A stretch of DNA of 64,000 nucleotides from Pseudorhodoplanes sp. (GTDB taxonomy: Bacteria > Pseudomonadota > Alphaproteobacteria > Rhizobiales > Xanthobacteraceae): NCBI GenBank assembly GCA_019187085.1, contig JABARS010000013.1, positions 94,231 to 158,230 on the forward strand. The letters are read 5' to 3'. The notes under the pieces were generated by a model. The model searched no databases. It was not told the DNA's origin and saw only the letters and a list, made by a program, of their open reading frames with translations. Position numbers and translations under genes: made by a program. Below, piece by piece: positions 34,284 to 41,769 of the stretch (positions are counted from its first letter, which is position 1; every line of letters begins with the position of its first letter).

Positions 34284-35801
34284 ATGAGCGAATGCGTCCT
34301 CATCGTCGACGACGATCCGGTGCAGCGGCGGCTGCTTGAAAACATGGTGCGCCGCTTCGGCCACGAGCCGCTCCTGGCGGAGACCGGCGAGGAGGCGATG
34401 CGGCTCCTGACCGGCGCGGAGCGCCCCGTCGACTGCGTCGTGCTCGACCTCGTCATGCCCGATCTCGACGGGCTCGGCGTGCTGACGCGCATGCGCGCGG
34501 CAGGCATCGCGGCACCCGTGATCGTGCAGACCGCGCACGGCGGCATCGACAACGTGATTTCGGCGATGCGCGCGGGCGCCGCCGATTTCGTGGTCAAGCC
34601 GGTCGGCGCCGAGCGGCTGCAGGTCTCGCTGCGCAACGCGCTCGCCGCGAGCGCGCTCGCGGGCGAATTGCGGCGCCTCAAGCGCAGCCAGTCCGGCACG
34701 CTGACGTTCGCCGACATCGTCACCCGCTCGCCGCTGATGGCCGCCGTCACCCGCAACGCCGAGAAGGCCGCCGCCTCCGGCATCCCGGTCCTGATCGAGG
34801 GCGAATCCGGCGTCGGCAAGGAAATCGTCGCGCGCGCGATCCACGGCTCGGGCGAGCGCCGCGCAAAGCCGTTCGTCGCGGTCAATTGCGGCGCCATTCC
34901 CGACAATCTCGTGGAATCGATCCTGTTCGGGCACGAGAAGGGCGCCTTCACCGGCGCGACCGAGCAGCATGCCGGCAAGTTCGCGGAGGCCGCGGGCGGC
35001 ACGCTGTTTCTCGACGAGGTCGGCGAACTGCCGCCGGCCGCGCAGGTCAAGCTCCTGCGCGCGGTGCAAGACGGCGAAATCGAGCCGGTCGGCGGACGCC
35101 GCACGGTCAGGGCCGACGTGCGGCTGATCTCGGCCACCAACCGCAACCTGATCGCCGACGTCAAAGCCGGACGCTTCCGCGAGGACCTGTTCTATCGCCT
35201 GCATGTCTTCCCGATCGCGGTGCCGCCCTTGCGCGAGCGGCTGGAAGACGTGCCGGGGCTTGCGCGGCATTTCCTCGCCCGCTTCTGCGCCGAGGAGGGA
35301 AAGACGCTGCGCGGCATTGCCGCCGACGCGCTCGCGGCGCTGTCCGCCTATCGCTGGCCGGGCAATGTGCGCCAACTCGAGAACATGCTGTTCCGCGCCG
35401 TCGTCCTCGCCGAAGGTCCGGTGATCGGACTTTCCGAGTTTCCGCAACTGGCGGCGCTGCATGCCGGACAGGAGCATGCGGACCCGATCCAAGCCCTCGA
35501 ACAGCCGACGGTGATCGCGGTGGATGCCCCCACCGCCCCGTCGGCCGGCGAGGCCTTCCCGCTCGTCCCGGCGCTCGCCCCCGACCAGATGCCGCTGCTC
35601 GATTCGGAAGGGCACGTCCGCTCGCTGGAGGAGCTGGAAAAAGAGCTGATCCGCTTCGCCATTAACCATTACCGCGGACAGATGTCGGAAGTGGCCCGAC
35701 GGCTGCAGATCGGCCGCTCCACGCTCTATCGCAAGCTGGAAAGCCTCGGCCTGAGCGAATCAGGGCGAAAAGACGGCGCCGCGTCCGTGGCGCAGGGGTG
35801 A
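34284..35801 (+). CDS. NtrC-family sigma-54-dependent response regulator
   Basis: A 505-residue activator. Receiver domain (1-120) with phosphoacceptor D55 (VVLDLVMPDLDG) and Lys in VVKPVG; AAA+ domain (about 145-380) with Walker A GESGVGKEIV, the sigma-54 contact loop GAFTGA, Walker B LFLDEVGELP and the sensor region ATNRNL; a linker rich in Pro/Ala; and a Fis-type helix-turn-helix at the end (MSEVARRLQIGRSTLYRKLE). No partner kinase is adjacent. Its place directly ahead of two cell-wall genes suggests a role in envelope control, by position only. Confidence 0.93.
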   Translation: MSECVLIVDDDPVQRRLLENMVRRFGHEPLLAETGEEAMRLLTGAERPVDCVVLDLVMPDLDGLGVLTRMRAAGIAAPVIVQTAHGGIDNVISAMRAGAADFVVKPVGAERLQVSLRNALAASALAGELRRLKRSQSGTLTFADIVTRSPLMAAVTRNAEKAAASGIPVLIEGESGVGKEIVARAIHGSGERRAKPFVAVNCGAIPDNLVESILFGHEKGAFTGATEQHAGKFAEAAGGTLFLDEVGELPPAAQVKLLRAVQDGEIEPVGGRRTVRADVRLISATNRNLIADVKAGRFREDLFYRLHVFPIAVPPLRERLEDVPGLARHFLARFCAEEGKTLRGIAADALAALSAYRWPGNVRQLENMLFRAVVLAEGPVIGLSEFPQLAALHAGQEHADPIQALEQPTVIAVDAPTAPSAGEAFPLVPALAPDQMPLLDSEGHVRSLEELEKELIRFAINHYRGQMSEVARRLQIGRSTLYRKLESLGLSESGRKDGAASVAQG

Positions 35802-35901
35802 CATAGCCTCCAAATGCAGGCGGAAACACCCTGAATTTTGGGTGCGGCAGATTGCATCCTGCGCGAAATTATCGTCTGTTCTGTGACACCTGAAGTCACT
35901 A

Positions 35902-35917
35902 TGTCCGTTGTCGGACA
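35902..35917. promoter_or_regulatory. Inverted repeat in the leader of the YcbB-type L,D-transpeptidase gene
   Basis: TGTCCG-TTGT-CGGACA, a perfect 6-bp inverted repeat 47 bp ahead of the ATG, followed by a second small hairpin GGGCG-TGCGA-CGCCC (35921-35935). They could be an operator or leader stem-loops; no function is shown. Confidence 0.35.
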
Positions 35918-35963
35918 CGAGGGCGTGCGACGCCCGATAACGTCACCGATCAGGAGATATTCG

Positions 35964-38015
35964 ATGCGCGGCCTCTCTCTCGACCGCATTCTTACGGGGA
36001 CTGCCCTGGCGCTCGTCCTGACGTTGTCGGGCCAGGCATACGCCACCTCCGACAAGGCCCCCGCCGTCGAGACCGGCGTGCCGGTGCCGGACCTGTCTGG
36101 CTTCCCGCCGCCCACCGCCGCCGACATCGCCGGGAGCGCTCCCGTCGTTGCGCCGTCCGTCGCCGCGCCCCCGGCAGCCCCGCCCGTCGTGGCATCGACG
36201 CCGCCGGCCGCCGCCCCCGCCGCCAAGCCGGTGGTCGGCCCCGCGCCCGAAGGCGTCGACGTGAAGACCCTGTCCGGCCGCGATCTCGTCAAGGCGCCGC
36301 TGGCGATCAATCTGAGCACGTTCGACACGACCGTCGCCGAGAAGGTGCGCGACCTCCTCGCCACCAAGGGCGACCGCTATTTCGGCCGCCGCGGCGAGAA
36401 GAGCGCGGCCGAAGCCTTCTATCGCGAGCGCGGCTTCGCGCCGGTGTGGCTGCGCGACGGCGCGCCGTCCGCGCGCGGCACTTCGGCGGTCGCCTATCTG
36501 CGCGGCGTCGATGCCGACGGCCTGGAGCCGACGGAATATCCGGGCCCGCAGGCCAGTCCGTCCGATCCCGACTCGCAGGCGGACGCCGAGCTCAAATACA
36601 CCGCGACCATCCTGACCTTCGTGCGCCACGCCGAAGTCGGCCGCGTGCACTGGAGCCGCGTCTCCGGCGACATCAGCTATCCGCATGACGCCACCGAACC
36701 CGCCGCCGTGCTTGATACGATCGTCAATGCGCGCACCGTCGCCGAGGCGCTCGACGGCTATCTGCCGCAGCATCCGGGCTACAAGGCGCTCAAGGCCAAG
36801 CTCGCCGAAGTGCGCAAGCAGGCCGGCGAGCCGGAGAAAGTCGTGCGCGTGCCCGACGGCCCGTCGCTGAAGCCGGGCATGACCGACGCGCGCGTCGCGC
36901 TGCTGCGCGAGCGGCTGAAAGTCGCCGCCGGCGCAAACCCCGACCTCTTCGACGACACCGTCACCGACGCGGTCAAGGCGTTCCAGAAGTCCGCCGGTCT
37001 CAATGCCGACGGCATCGCCGGCCCCGGCACGCTCAAGGCGCTCAACGGCGGGCCCAAGCGCGAGCGCACCGAGGACATCATTCTCGCCAATCTCGAACGC
37101 TGGCGCTGGATGCCGCACGACCTCGGCAAGACCCACGTCATATTGAACATCCCGGACTTCCGCCTGCGGCTGATCCGCGACGGCAAGCTCTACTGGACGA
37201 CAAAAGTCGTCGTCGGCAAGCCGAGCCAGCCGACGCCGATCACCTCGGCGACGATGAAGTTCATCACCGTCAACCCGACCTGGAACGTGCCGCCCTCGAT
37301 CATCGCCAACGAATACATCCCGGCGCTGCGCGCGGACCCCAACGCCCTCGACCGCATCGGCCTGAAGGTGCAGCAGAACCCGGACGGCACGGTCCGCATC
37401 TATCAGCCGCCGGGAGACCGCAACGCGCTCGGCCGCATCCGCTTCAACTTCCCCAACAAGTTCCTGGTCTACCAGCACGACACGCCGGACAAGCACCTGT
37501 TCGCGCACGACAGGCGCGCCTACAGCCACGGCTGCATGCGCGTCGAGAACCCGCTCATGTACGGCGAGAAGCTCCTGTCGATCGTGCGCCCGAACGACGG
37601 CTACACCGCCGCGCGCCTGCAGAGCATGTTCGGCGGAGCGGAAATCAATATCGATTTCCCGGTCCATATCCCCGTGCACCTCACCTACCAGAGCGCCTTC
37701 GTGGACGACGCCGGCGAGCTGCAGATCCGCGACGACGTCTATGGCCGCGACGCGCGCCTGATCGCGATCCTGCGCGGCGACGAGCGCCGCATGGCCGACA
37801 TGCCGGTCGAGCGTTCGCACACCGGCAGCGGCGTCAGCCGTGACGCGCTCAAGTACAACGTGCCCGGCGGCTCCTCGGAGTTCGTCAACCCGTTCGCGGC
37901 GCTGTTCGCCCCGCGGCAGGAAGTGCGCCCGGCACCGGCGCGCCCAACCGACCGCCGCGGCAGCCGCGTCACGGTGCGCAACGAGCCGAGCTTCTTCGAG
38001 CGCATGTTCCGCTGA
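35964..38015 (+). CDS. YcbB-type L,D-transpeptidase
   Basis: A 683-residue exported enzyme for 3-3 cross-linking of peptidoglycan. ATG 35964 with CAGGAG upstream; signal peptide up to about residue 28 (ALALVLTLSGQAYA). A Pro/Ala linker is followed by the scaffold domain (EAFYRERGFAPVWLRDGAP), a peptidoglycan-binding domain (about 305-355, ending GPGTLKALN) and the YkuD catalytic domain with YSHGCMRVENP near residue 525. The C-terminal 60 residues are Arg-rich. It lies 162 bp after the NtrC-type gene and is followed by the DUF882 gene. Confidence 0.92.
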   Translation: MRGLSLDRILTGTALALVLTLSGQAYATSDKAPAVETGVPVPDLSGFPPPTAADIAGSAPVVAPSVAAPPAAPPVVASTPPAAAPAAKPVVGPAPEGVDVKTLSGRDLVKAPLAINLSTFDTTVAEKVRDLLATKGDRYFGRRGEKSAAEAFYRERGFAPVWLRDGAPSARGTSAVAYLRGVDADGLEPTEYPGPQASPSDPDSQADAELKYTATILTFVRHAEVGRVHWSRVSGDISYPHDATEPAAVLDTIVNARTVAEALDGYLPQHPGYKALKAKLAEVRKQAGEPEKVVRVPDGPSLKPGMTDARVALLRERLKVAAGANPDLFDDTVTDAVKAFQKSAGLNADGIAGPGTLKALNGGPKRERTEDIILANLERWRWMPHDLGKTHVILNIPDFRLRLIRDGKLYWTTKVVVGKPSQPTPITSATMKFITVNPTWNVPPSIIANEYIPALRADPNALDRIGLKVQQNPDGTVRIYQPPGDRNALGRIRFNFPNKFLVYQHDTPDKHLFAHDRRAYSHGCMRVENPLMYGEKLLSIVRPNDGYTAARLQSMFGGAEINIDFPVHIPVHLTYQSAFVDDAGELQIRDDVYGRDARLIAILRGDERRMADMPVERSHTGSGVSRDALKYNVPGGSSEFVNPFAALFAPRQEVRPAPARPTDRRGSRVTVRNEPSFFERMFR

Positions 38016-38071
38016 CGGCGGTCCGCCGGCCGGCCGCGCGGCCGGCACCTCCCCCGATACCGGCACGCCGC

Positions 38072-38099
38072 CATCCGTTAACCACCGCGTTAACGGATG
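38072..38099. other. 11-bp inverted repeat between the two cell-wall genes
   Basis: CATCCGTTAAC / GTTAACGGATG around a 6-base loop, without a following T-run. It may act as an attenuating hairpin after the transpeptidase gene or as a protein site (it holds two TTAA blocks 8 bp apart). Confidence 0.4.
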
Positions 38100-38165
38100 A
38101 CGGCGCGCGGCGTCATTTCGCCATACTCCCCGCCTAACAATTTTGCGCCGGTTTGCGAGGGGGCG

Positions 38166-38180
38166 CTAACACACCCTTAA
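38166..38180 (+). promoter_or_regulatory. CtrA-like box ahead of the DUF882 gene
   Basis: CTAA-N7-TTAA followed by C (38166-38180), one base off the CtrA consensus TTAA-N7-TTAA(C). It lies about 87 bp ahead of the GTG start of the DUF882 gene, where a cell-cycle-regulated wall enzyme would make sense; unproven. Confidence 0.35.
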
Positions 38181-38266
38181 CCGATCCCGGTAACACTGCA
38201 TTAGGGATTTTCCCGCGGCGGACGGGGCCGCGGGTTCCAGTCGAGCCTCCAGCTACGGGAACAGAC

Positions 38267-39883
38267 GTGCCAGTTCGGACCGCACGCAAAGCTCATTCGC
38301 GTTTGCTGTTGCGCGCGGTCCCGCGGATCGGTCTCGCCGCCTTTGTGCTGCTGGTCGGCGCGCGCCATACCCATAACGCGATCGCCAACGGCGACACCCG
38401 CACCATCTCGTTTCATCACCTGCACACCGGCGAGGAGATCACCGTCACCTTCAAGGTGAACGGCCGCTACGACCCGGCCGCGCTGAAGAAGATCGACTGG
38501 CTGATGCGCGACTGGCGGCGCAACGAATCGATCACGATGGAGCCGCACCTGATCGACCTGATCTGGGAGGTGCATCGCGACGTCGGCGGCAAGGGCGCGA
38601 TCAGGATCGTGTGCGGCTATCGCGCGCCGGCGACCAACTCGATGCTGCGGCGGCGCTCCAGCGGCGTCGCGCAGAACAGCCTGCACACCACCGGCAAGGC
38701 GATCGACTTCTATATCGCCGGCGCCAATCTCGACGACCTGCGCGCGGCGGGGCTTCGCCTGCAGCGCGGCGGCGTCGGCTTCTATCCCGGCTCCGGCTGG
38801 CCGTTCGTGCACATGGATGTCGGCAGCGTGCGCCACTGGCCGCGGATGACCTACGAGCAGCTTGCGAAAGTGTTCCCGGACGGGCGCACCGTCCATGTCC
38901 CGAGCAACGGCCAGCCGCTGAAGAATTACGCGCTGGCGCTCGCCGATCTCGAAAAGCGCGCCAGCATGCGCAACGCGCCTGCGCCGAGGACCATGGCGGT
39001 CGCCGGCCTGTTCGGCTTCGGCAAGGCGAAGGAGCGCGACGAGGACGAACTCGCCAGCGTTCCGGCTGCGCCTGCGCGGCCCATCCCGCCGGCCGCCGTC
39101 GCCGCCGCACCGAAGCCGGCCGCAGCGCCCGCCCCGCTCCAGACGGCGATGATCCCGATGCCGAGAATCCGCCCGGCCGCCCCGGTCCAGACCGCGGTGG
39201 CGCCCGCGGCTCCCGCCCTCTCGCCTGCGAAACCCGCGCGGCCCGCCACCTATACGGTCGCCGCCGCCACGCCCAACACCGTCATCGAGCAGCGCGGCTA
39301 CTGGCAGGGCCAGCCCGAGGCGCCGATCGAAAGCTCCGCCGCCCGCCGCCGCAACGAGACGGCCGCGCCGCTCGCGACCGGCACGATCGGCACAATCGGT
39401 CCCTGGACACGCGAGCAGCCGCCGGGCGAGGTCGCGATCGCCTATGCCTCGCCCTACGAACCGAAAGCCACGGCGGCTCCCGCGCGCACCGCGCCGGCCG
39501 CGCGCGCCGCCCCCGCCGGTCTTGCCGTTCCGCGCTCGGCCGCCGTCGCCGCCGGCCAGACGGTCGCGCTCAAGGGCACGCCCGAGCAGCCCTCCGTCGT
39601 CGCCCATGCCTCGCTGCCGAAGACCGTCACTGGCCGCGCCGCCGACGAGCCCTGGCTGCGCGCCTTGATCGCGACCCCGAGCGTGCAGGCCTACATGACG
39701 ACCACGATCTACGGCGCGCCCGACTATCGCGCGCTGCAGCCGCTGCTCGCGCCGCCGGCCGCGCCGGTTGCGATGTCGTTCTCGGCCGATCCCTATCAGG
39801 GCATGAGCCATGCCCGCTTCACGGGCCCGGCGGTGGTGTTCCTGGCGTCGGCTTTCGCGCCGGCGCAGACCGCGCTGCGCTGA
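38267..39883 (+). CDS. DUF882 / M15-like exported peptidase
   Basis: About 538 residues from GTG 38267, with an N-terminal signal anchor (RIGLAAFVLLVGA). The DUF882 (YcbK-like, M15A) domain spans about 45-205: FHHLHTGEEITVTFKVNG, IRIVCGYRAPATNSMLRRR, the metal-binding NSLHTTGKAIDFYI (His and Asp) and the second site WPFVHMDVGSVRHWPRM. The remaining 330 residues are Ala/Pro-rich and of low complexity, likely a wall-spanning tether. Probably cuts peptidoglycan peptides. It follows the L,D-transpeptidase and completes an envelope pair. Confidence 0.88.
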   Translation: MPVRTARKAHSRLLLRAVPRIGLAAFVLLVGARHTHNAIANGDTRTISFHHLHTGEEITVTFKVNGRYDPAALKKIDWLMRDWRRNESITMEPHLIDLIWEVHRDVGGKGAIRIVCGYRAPATNSMLRRRSSGVAQNSLHTTGKAIDFYIAGANLDDLRAAGLRLQRGGVGFYPGSGWPFVHMDVGSVRHWPRMTYEQLAKVFPDGRTVHVPSNGQPLKNYALALADLEKRASMRNAPAPRTMAVAGLFGFGKAKERDEDELASVPAAPARPIPPAAVAAAPKPAAAPAPLQTAMIPMPRIRPAAPVQTAVAPAAPALSPAKPARPATYTVAAATPNTVIEQRGYWQGQPEAPIESSAARRRNETAAPLATGTIGTIGPWTREQPPGEVAIAYASPYEPKATAAPARTAPAARAAPAGLAVPRSAAVAAGQTVALKGTPEQPSVVAHASLPKTVTGRAADEPWLRALIATPSVQAYMTTTIYGAPDYRALQPLLAPPAAPVAMSFSADPYQGMSHARFTGPAVVFLASAFAPAQTALR

Positions 39884-39917
39884 TTATCGCCCGAGACGGT
39901 ATCCACAGAAAACGCGT

Positions 39918-39969
39918 CAAAACAAAAAGCTGGAGCCCCTGCTTTGATTCCATCAAAGCAGGAAAGGCT
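39918..39969 (-). terminator. Terminator after gapR
   Basis: On the minus strand directly after the gapR stop: stem CCTGCTTTGAT / ATCAAAGCAGG (39938-39962, 11 bp, 3-base loop) inside an outer GAGCC/GGCTC pair, followed by CTTTTTGTTTTG. A strong intrinsic terminator, possibly also stopping the convergent DUF882 transcript. Confidence 0.75.
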
Positions 39970-40245
39970 CTAGTTCTTCAGCATGCCGAGTGCGTGCATG
40001 TAGGTCTCCAGGATCGCTTCCTGCTCCTCGCGCTCGGTCTTCTCCATCTTGCGCAGCTTGACGATGGTGCGCAGCGCCTTGACGTCGAAGCCGTTCACCT
40101 TGGCCTCGGCGAAGACATCGCGGATGTCGTCGGCGATCGCCTTCTTCTCCTCCTCCAGCCGCTCCACGCGCTCGATGATCGCCTTGAGCTGATCCTTGGC
40201 GAACCGGGTCGCGGGCTGTTCCTTGGCTTCGGCGGTGGCGGGCAT
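39970..40245 (-). CDS. gapR: GapR-family nucleoid-associated protein (DUF2312)
   Basis: A 91-residue helical protein. The block [20 protein letters not shown], then [20 protein letters not shown] and [10 protein letters not shown] is diagnostic of DUF2312, represented by Caulobacter GapR, which clamps overtwisted AT-rich DNA ahead of replication and transcription. Length matches the family. GAGGAG precedes the ATG at 40245. A clear terminator follows. GapR interacts with the cell-cycle programme; here it sits in a cluster of small conserved genes. Confidence 0.94.
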   Translation of the reverse strand: MPATAEAKEQPATRFAKDQLKAIIERVERLEEEKKAIADDIRDVFAEAKVNGFDVKALRTIVKLRKMEKTEREEQEAILETYMHALGMLKN

Positions 40246-40400
40246 TGAACGAAACTCCTCATGACGGCGGGCGCGTCGCACCTCGCGGTCAGAGGTTTCG
40301 TAACTGAGGGCCGCTGCGTCAAGAAGACGGGCGCCGAAGCGCCCGTCATTCACAGGCCGTTTGCCTGCCTGTAGAAAACGCTTGCAAGCGGCTCTGCCCG

Positions 40401-40559
40401 CTACGTCACGTAGCTGCCGATCAGAAGCGCGAGCACGATGACCGCCACGGCCGAGATCGCCCATACCTGCCAGGCTTCCATGCCGCGGAAGGTGAAGGAG
40501 CCTCGGGTGAAATGGTCGACATTCCTAGTCCGGTTCCGATCCGGGTTTCGCGTTGCCAT
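40401..40559 (-). CDS. 52-residue single-helix membrane peptide, probable general-stress gene
   Basis: Not assigned to a named family. It has a basic N-terminus ([20 protein letters not shown]) and one membrane helix ([20 protein letters not shown]) with a short C-terminus. The start ATG 40559 follows a full Shine-Dalgarno GGAGG. An EcfG-type promoter (GGAAC-N16-CGTT) lies 53 bp upstream. Small hydrophobic peptides of this kind are frequent members of the general stress response in Rhizobiales; the present peptide's action is unknown. Confidence 0.7.
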   Translation of the reverse strand: MATRNPDRNRTRNVDHFTRGSFTFRGMEAWQVWAISAVAVIVLALLIGSYVT

Positions 40560-40611
40560 GTCTGCCTCCTGCATGTCCGTCGCCGCAACGGGGGCGCGGC
40601 GCATACCCGAC

Positions 40612-40636
40612 AACGAAAGCGATGTCGTGGCGTTCC
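40612..40636 (-). promoter_or_regulatory. EcfG-type general stress promoter
   Basis: Minus strand GGAAC (40636-40632), 16-bp spacer, CGTT (40615-40612), exact matches to the GGAAC-N16/17-CGTT promoter of the alphaproteobacterial general stress sigma factor EcfG. It points to the 52-residue peptide gene whose ATG is at 40559. Confidence 0.65.
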
Positions 40637-40845
40637 TGCGGTACGATGCTGTTCCGGGGGAACCTTGCGCCGGTCATCGGTCCAGCGATCGCGGACTTGT
40701 CGCCCGCGACACGCTCCCCACCGCCGGCAACCACGAGCGGACAGGACAGGCGCAGTGGCACCCCAGCCTCAACTTCGGTGACGTATCCCTTTTGCCGGAG
40801 CAGGCATTCATTCCGAGAGCGTCATGCACCGGCGGCGTCGGTGCT

Positions 40846-41310
40846 TCAGCGTCGCTGCAGGCGGCGGATCGCGGCGTCGAGCGCAGACAGGAACGTGGAA
40901 CGATCCTTCGTCGCGAACGGACGCGGCCCCGACGTCTCGCCGCCGGCGGAGCGCAAGTCGCTCATCAGGTTTCGCATTGCGAGCGCGGCGCCGATGCTGT
41001 CGGCGGTGAACACGCGGCCATCGGGGCCGATCACAACGGCGCCCGCCTTGACGCAGCGCGCCGCCAGCGGAATGTCGGCGGTGACGACGATGGTACGGGC
41101 GCCGGCGCGTTCGGCGATCCAGTTGTCGGCCGCGTCGGGCGCATTGCCTGCCGCCACGCGTTCGACCATTGGATCGGCCGGAATGCGAAGATAGCCCTGC
41201 GCCACGACCGCAACCGGCACGCGGCAACGCCCGGCGACCCGGTAGACTTCGTCCTTGACCGGGCACGCATCGGCATCGACGAAAATGCGCACGGCGTCGG
41301 CTTGCGGCAT
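40846..41310 (-). CDS. YaiI/YqxD-family protein (UPF0178, DUF188)
   Basis: A 154-residue protein from ATG 41310 (a GTG at 41340 would add ten residues). The N-terminal RIFVDADACPVKDEVYRVAG and the later VVTADIPLAARCVKAGAVVI are signatures of UPF0178, a PIN-like fold with conserved Asp residues, hence possibly nuclease-like. PDGRVFTADSIGAALAMRNL is also conserved. Its cellular role is unknown. It lies between the stress peptide gene and the mini-gene at 41422-41493 on the same strand but is separated from the latter by a strong terminator. Confidence 0.88.
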   Translation of the reverse strand: MPQADAVRIFVDADACPVKDEVYRVAGRCRVPVAVVAQGYLRIPADPMVERVAAGNAPDAADNWIAERAGARTIVVTADIPLAARCVKAGAVVIGPDGRVFTADSIGAALAMRNLMSDLRSAGGETSGPRPFATKDRSTFLSALDAAIRRLQRR

Positions 41311-41344
41311 GGTGGAGATCCCGTTCCGGTGCAGGTTCACGCAA

Positions 41345-41371
41345 AGAAGGGCTGCCCGCCGGGCAGCCCTT
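41345..41371 (-). terminator. Terminator of the rreB-like mini-mRNA
   Basis: Perfect 11-bp stem AAGGGCTGCCC / GGGCAGCCCTT with a 3-base loop (41347-41371); on the minus strand it is followed by CTTTGC, extending the T-rich 3' end. It lies 50 bp after the mini-gene stop codon and defines a transcript of about 180 nt. Confidence 0.7.
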
Positions 41372-41421
41372 CCATTGTCAGACCGCAGCCCGGATTTCGG
41401 ACCGTCACGGCCCGCGCACGA

Positions 41422-41493
41422 TCACGCGAGACGGCCCTCGATCGAGGGTCCAGTTCCGAAGCTCCGCGCCTGCGGCGAGAGACAATGAGACAC
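41422..41493 (-). CDS. rreB: rreB-like mini-gene with extended Shine-Dalgarno
   Basis: A 23-codon frame (GTG at 41493 to TGA at 41422; peptide begins MSHCLSPQARS). Directly ahead of the GTG, at 41494-41509, the minus strand reads GAAAGGAGGTGATCCA, 16 nt fully complementary to the 3' end of 16S rRNA. This layout (GTG start, extended Shine-Dalgarno, short terminator-bounded transcript) is that of rreB, described in Bradyrhizobiaceae as a small mRNA held at 30S subunits whose peptide is weakly translated. There the peptide has 14 residues, so this is a homologue by architecture; sequence identity is untested. Confidence 0.7.
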   Translation of the reverse strand: MSHCLSPQARSFGTGPSIEGRLA

Positions 41494-41509
41494 TGGATCA
41501 CCTCCTTTC
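41494..41509 (-). promoter_or_regulatory. Extended Shine-Dalgarno (16 nt)
   Basis: GAAAGGAGGTGATCCA on the minus strand equals the reverse complement of TGGATCACCTCCTTTC, the 3' end of 16S rRNA. Ordinary sites pair over 4-7 nt. It abuts the GTG start codon with no spacer. Confidence 0.85.
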
Positions 41510-41529
41510 GGTTGTTGACGATGAAAATC

Positions 41530-41557
41530 AATGTAAGCGGCCAATCGAGATTCGCAA
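41530..41557 (-). promoter_or_regulatory. Possible promoter of the mini-gene
   Basis: Minus strand TTGCGA (41557-41552), 16-bp spacer, TACATT (41535-41530). The predicted start near 41523 gives a leader of about 30 nt before the GTG and a total RNA of about 180 nt up to the terminator. Confidence 0.4.
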
Positions 41558-41769
41558 TGTGTTTCGAGGCGACAGCCGATCCGGGCGGCGCGAGGTTGAC
41601 GACCGGGGCGCCCGTATTGTCGCCGCCGACTTGAGTCCCGGGACGCCAGCGTGAGACAATTGGCACCTGGATTGTCCGGCGGACTTCATCCAGGAAAGAC
41701 AACGTTCGCGGCATCGACTGCCGCGCAACCGGGATCGCGGGCACACCCGCAGGCCAGGAGCGAAAAAAT

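Noticed and set aside
35840..35880. Sigma-54 promoter TTGGGTG...TTGC ahead of the YcbB-type gene
   Set aside because: The GG and GC elements are 12 bp apart instead of 10.
38072..38099. The TTAAC-rich inverted repeat as a CtrA site
   Set aside because: The two TTAA blocks are 8 bp apart instead of 7; kept only as a hairpin.
40659..40690. A second GGAAC on the plus strand near the EcfG promoter
   Set aside because: No CGTT follows at 16 or 17 bp and no gene starts suitably downstream.
41494..41509. TGGATCACCTCCTTTC as the 3' end of a 16S rRNA fragment
   Set aside because: The match to 16S rRNA stops at these 16 bases; neighbouring bases do not continue helix 45, so it is read as an extended Shine-Dalgarno on the other strand.
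41660..41675. Sigma-54-like TTGGCAC-N5-TTGT ahead of the eRF1-like gene
   Set aside because: The -12 element lacks the essential GC (has GT), so I do not call it a promoter.
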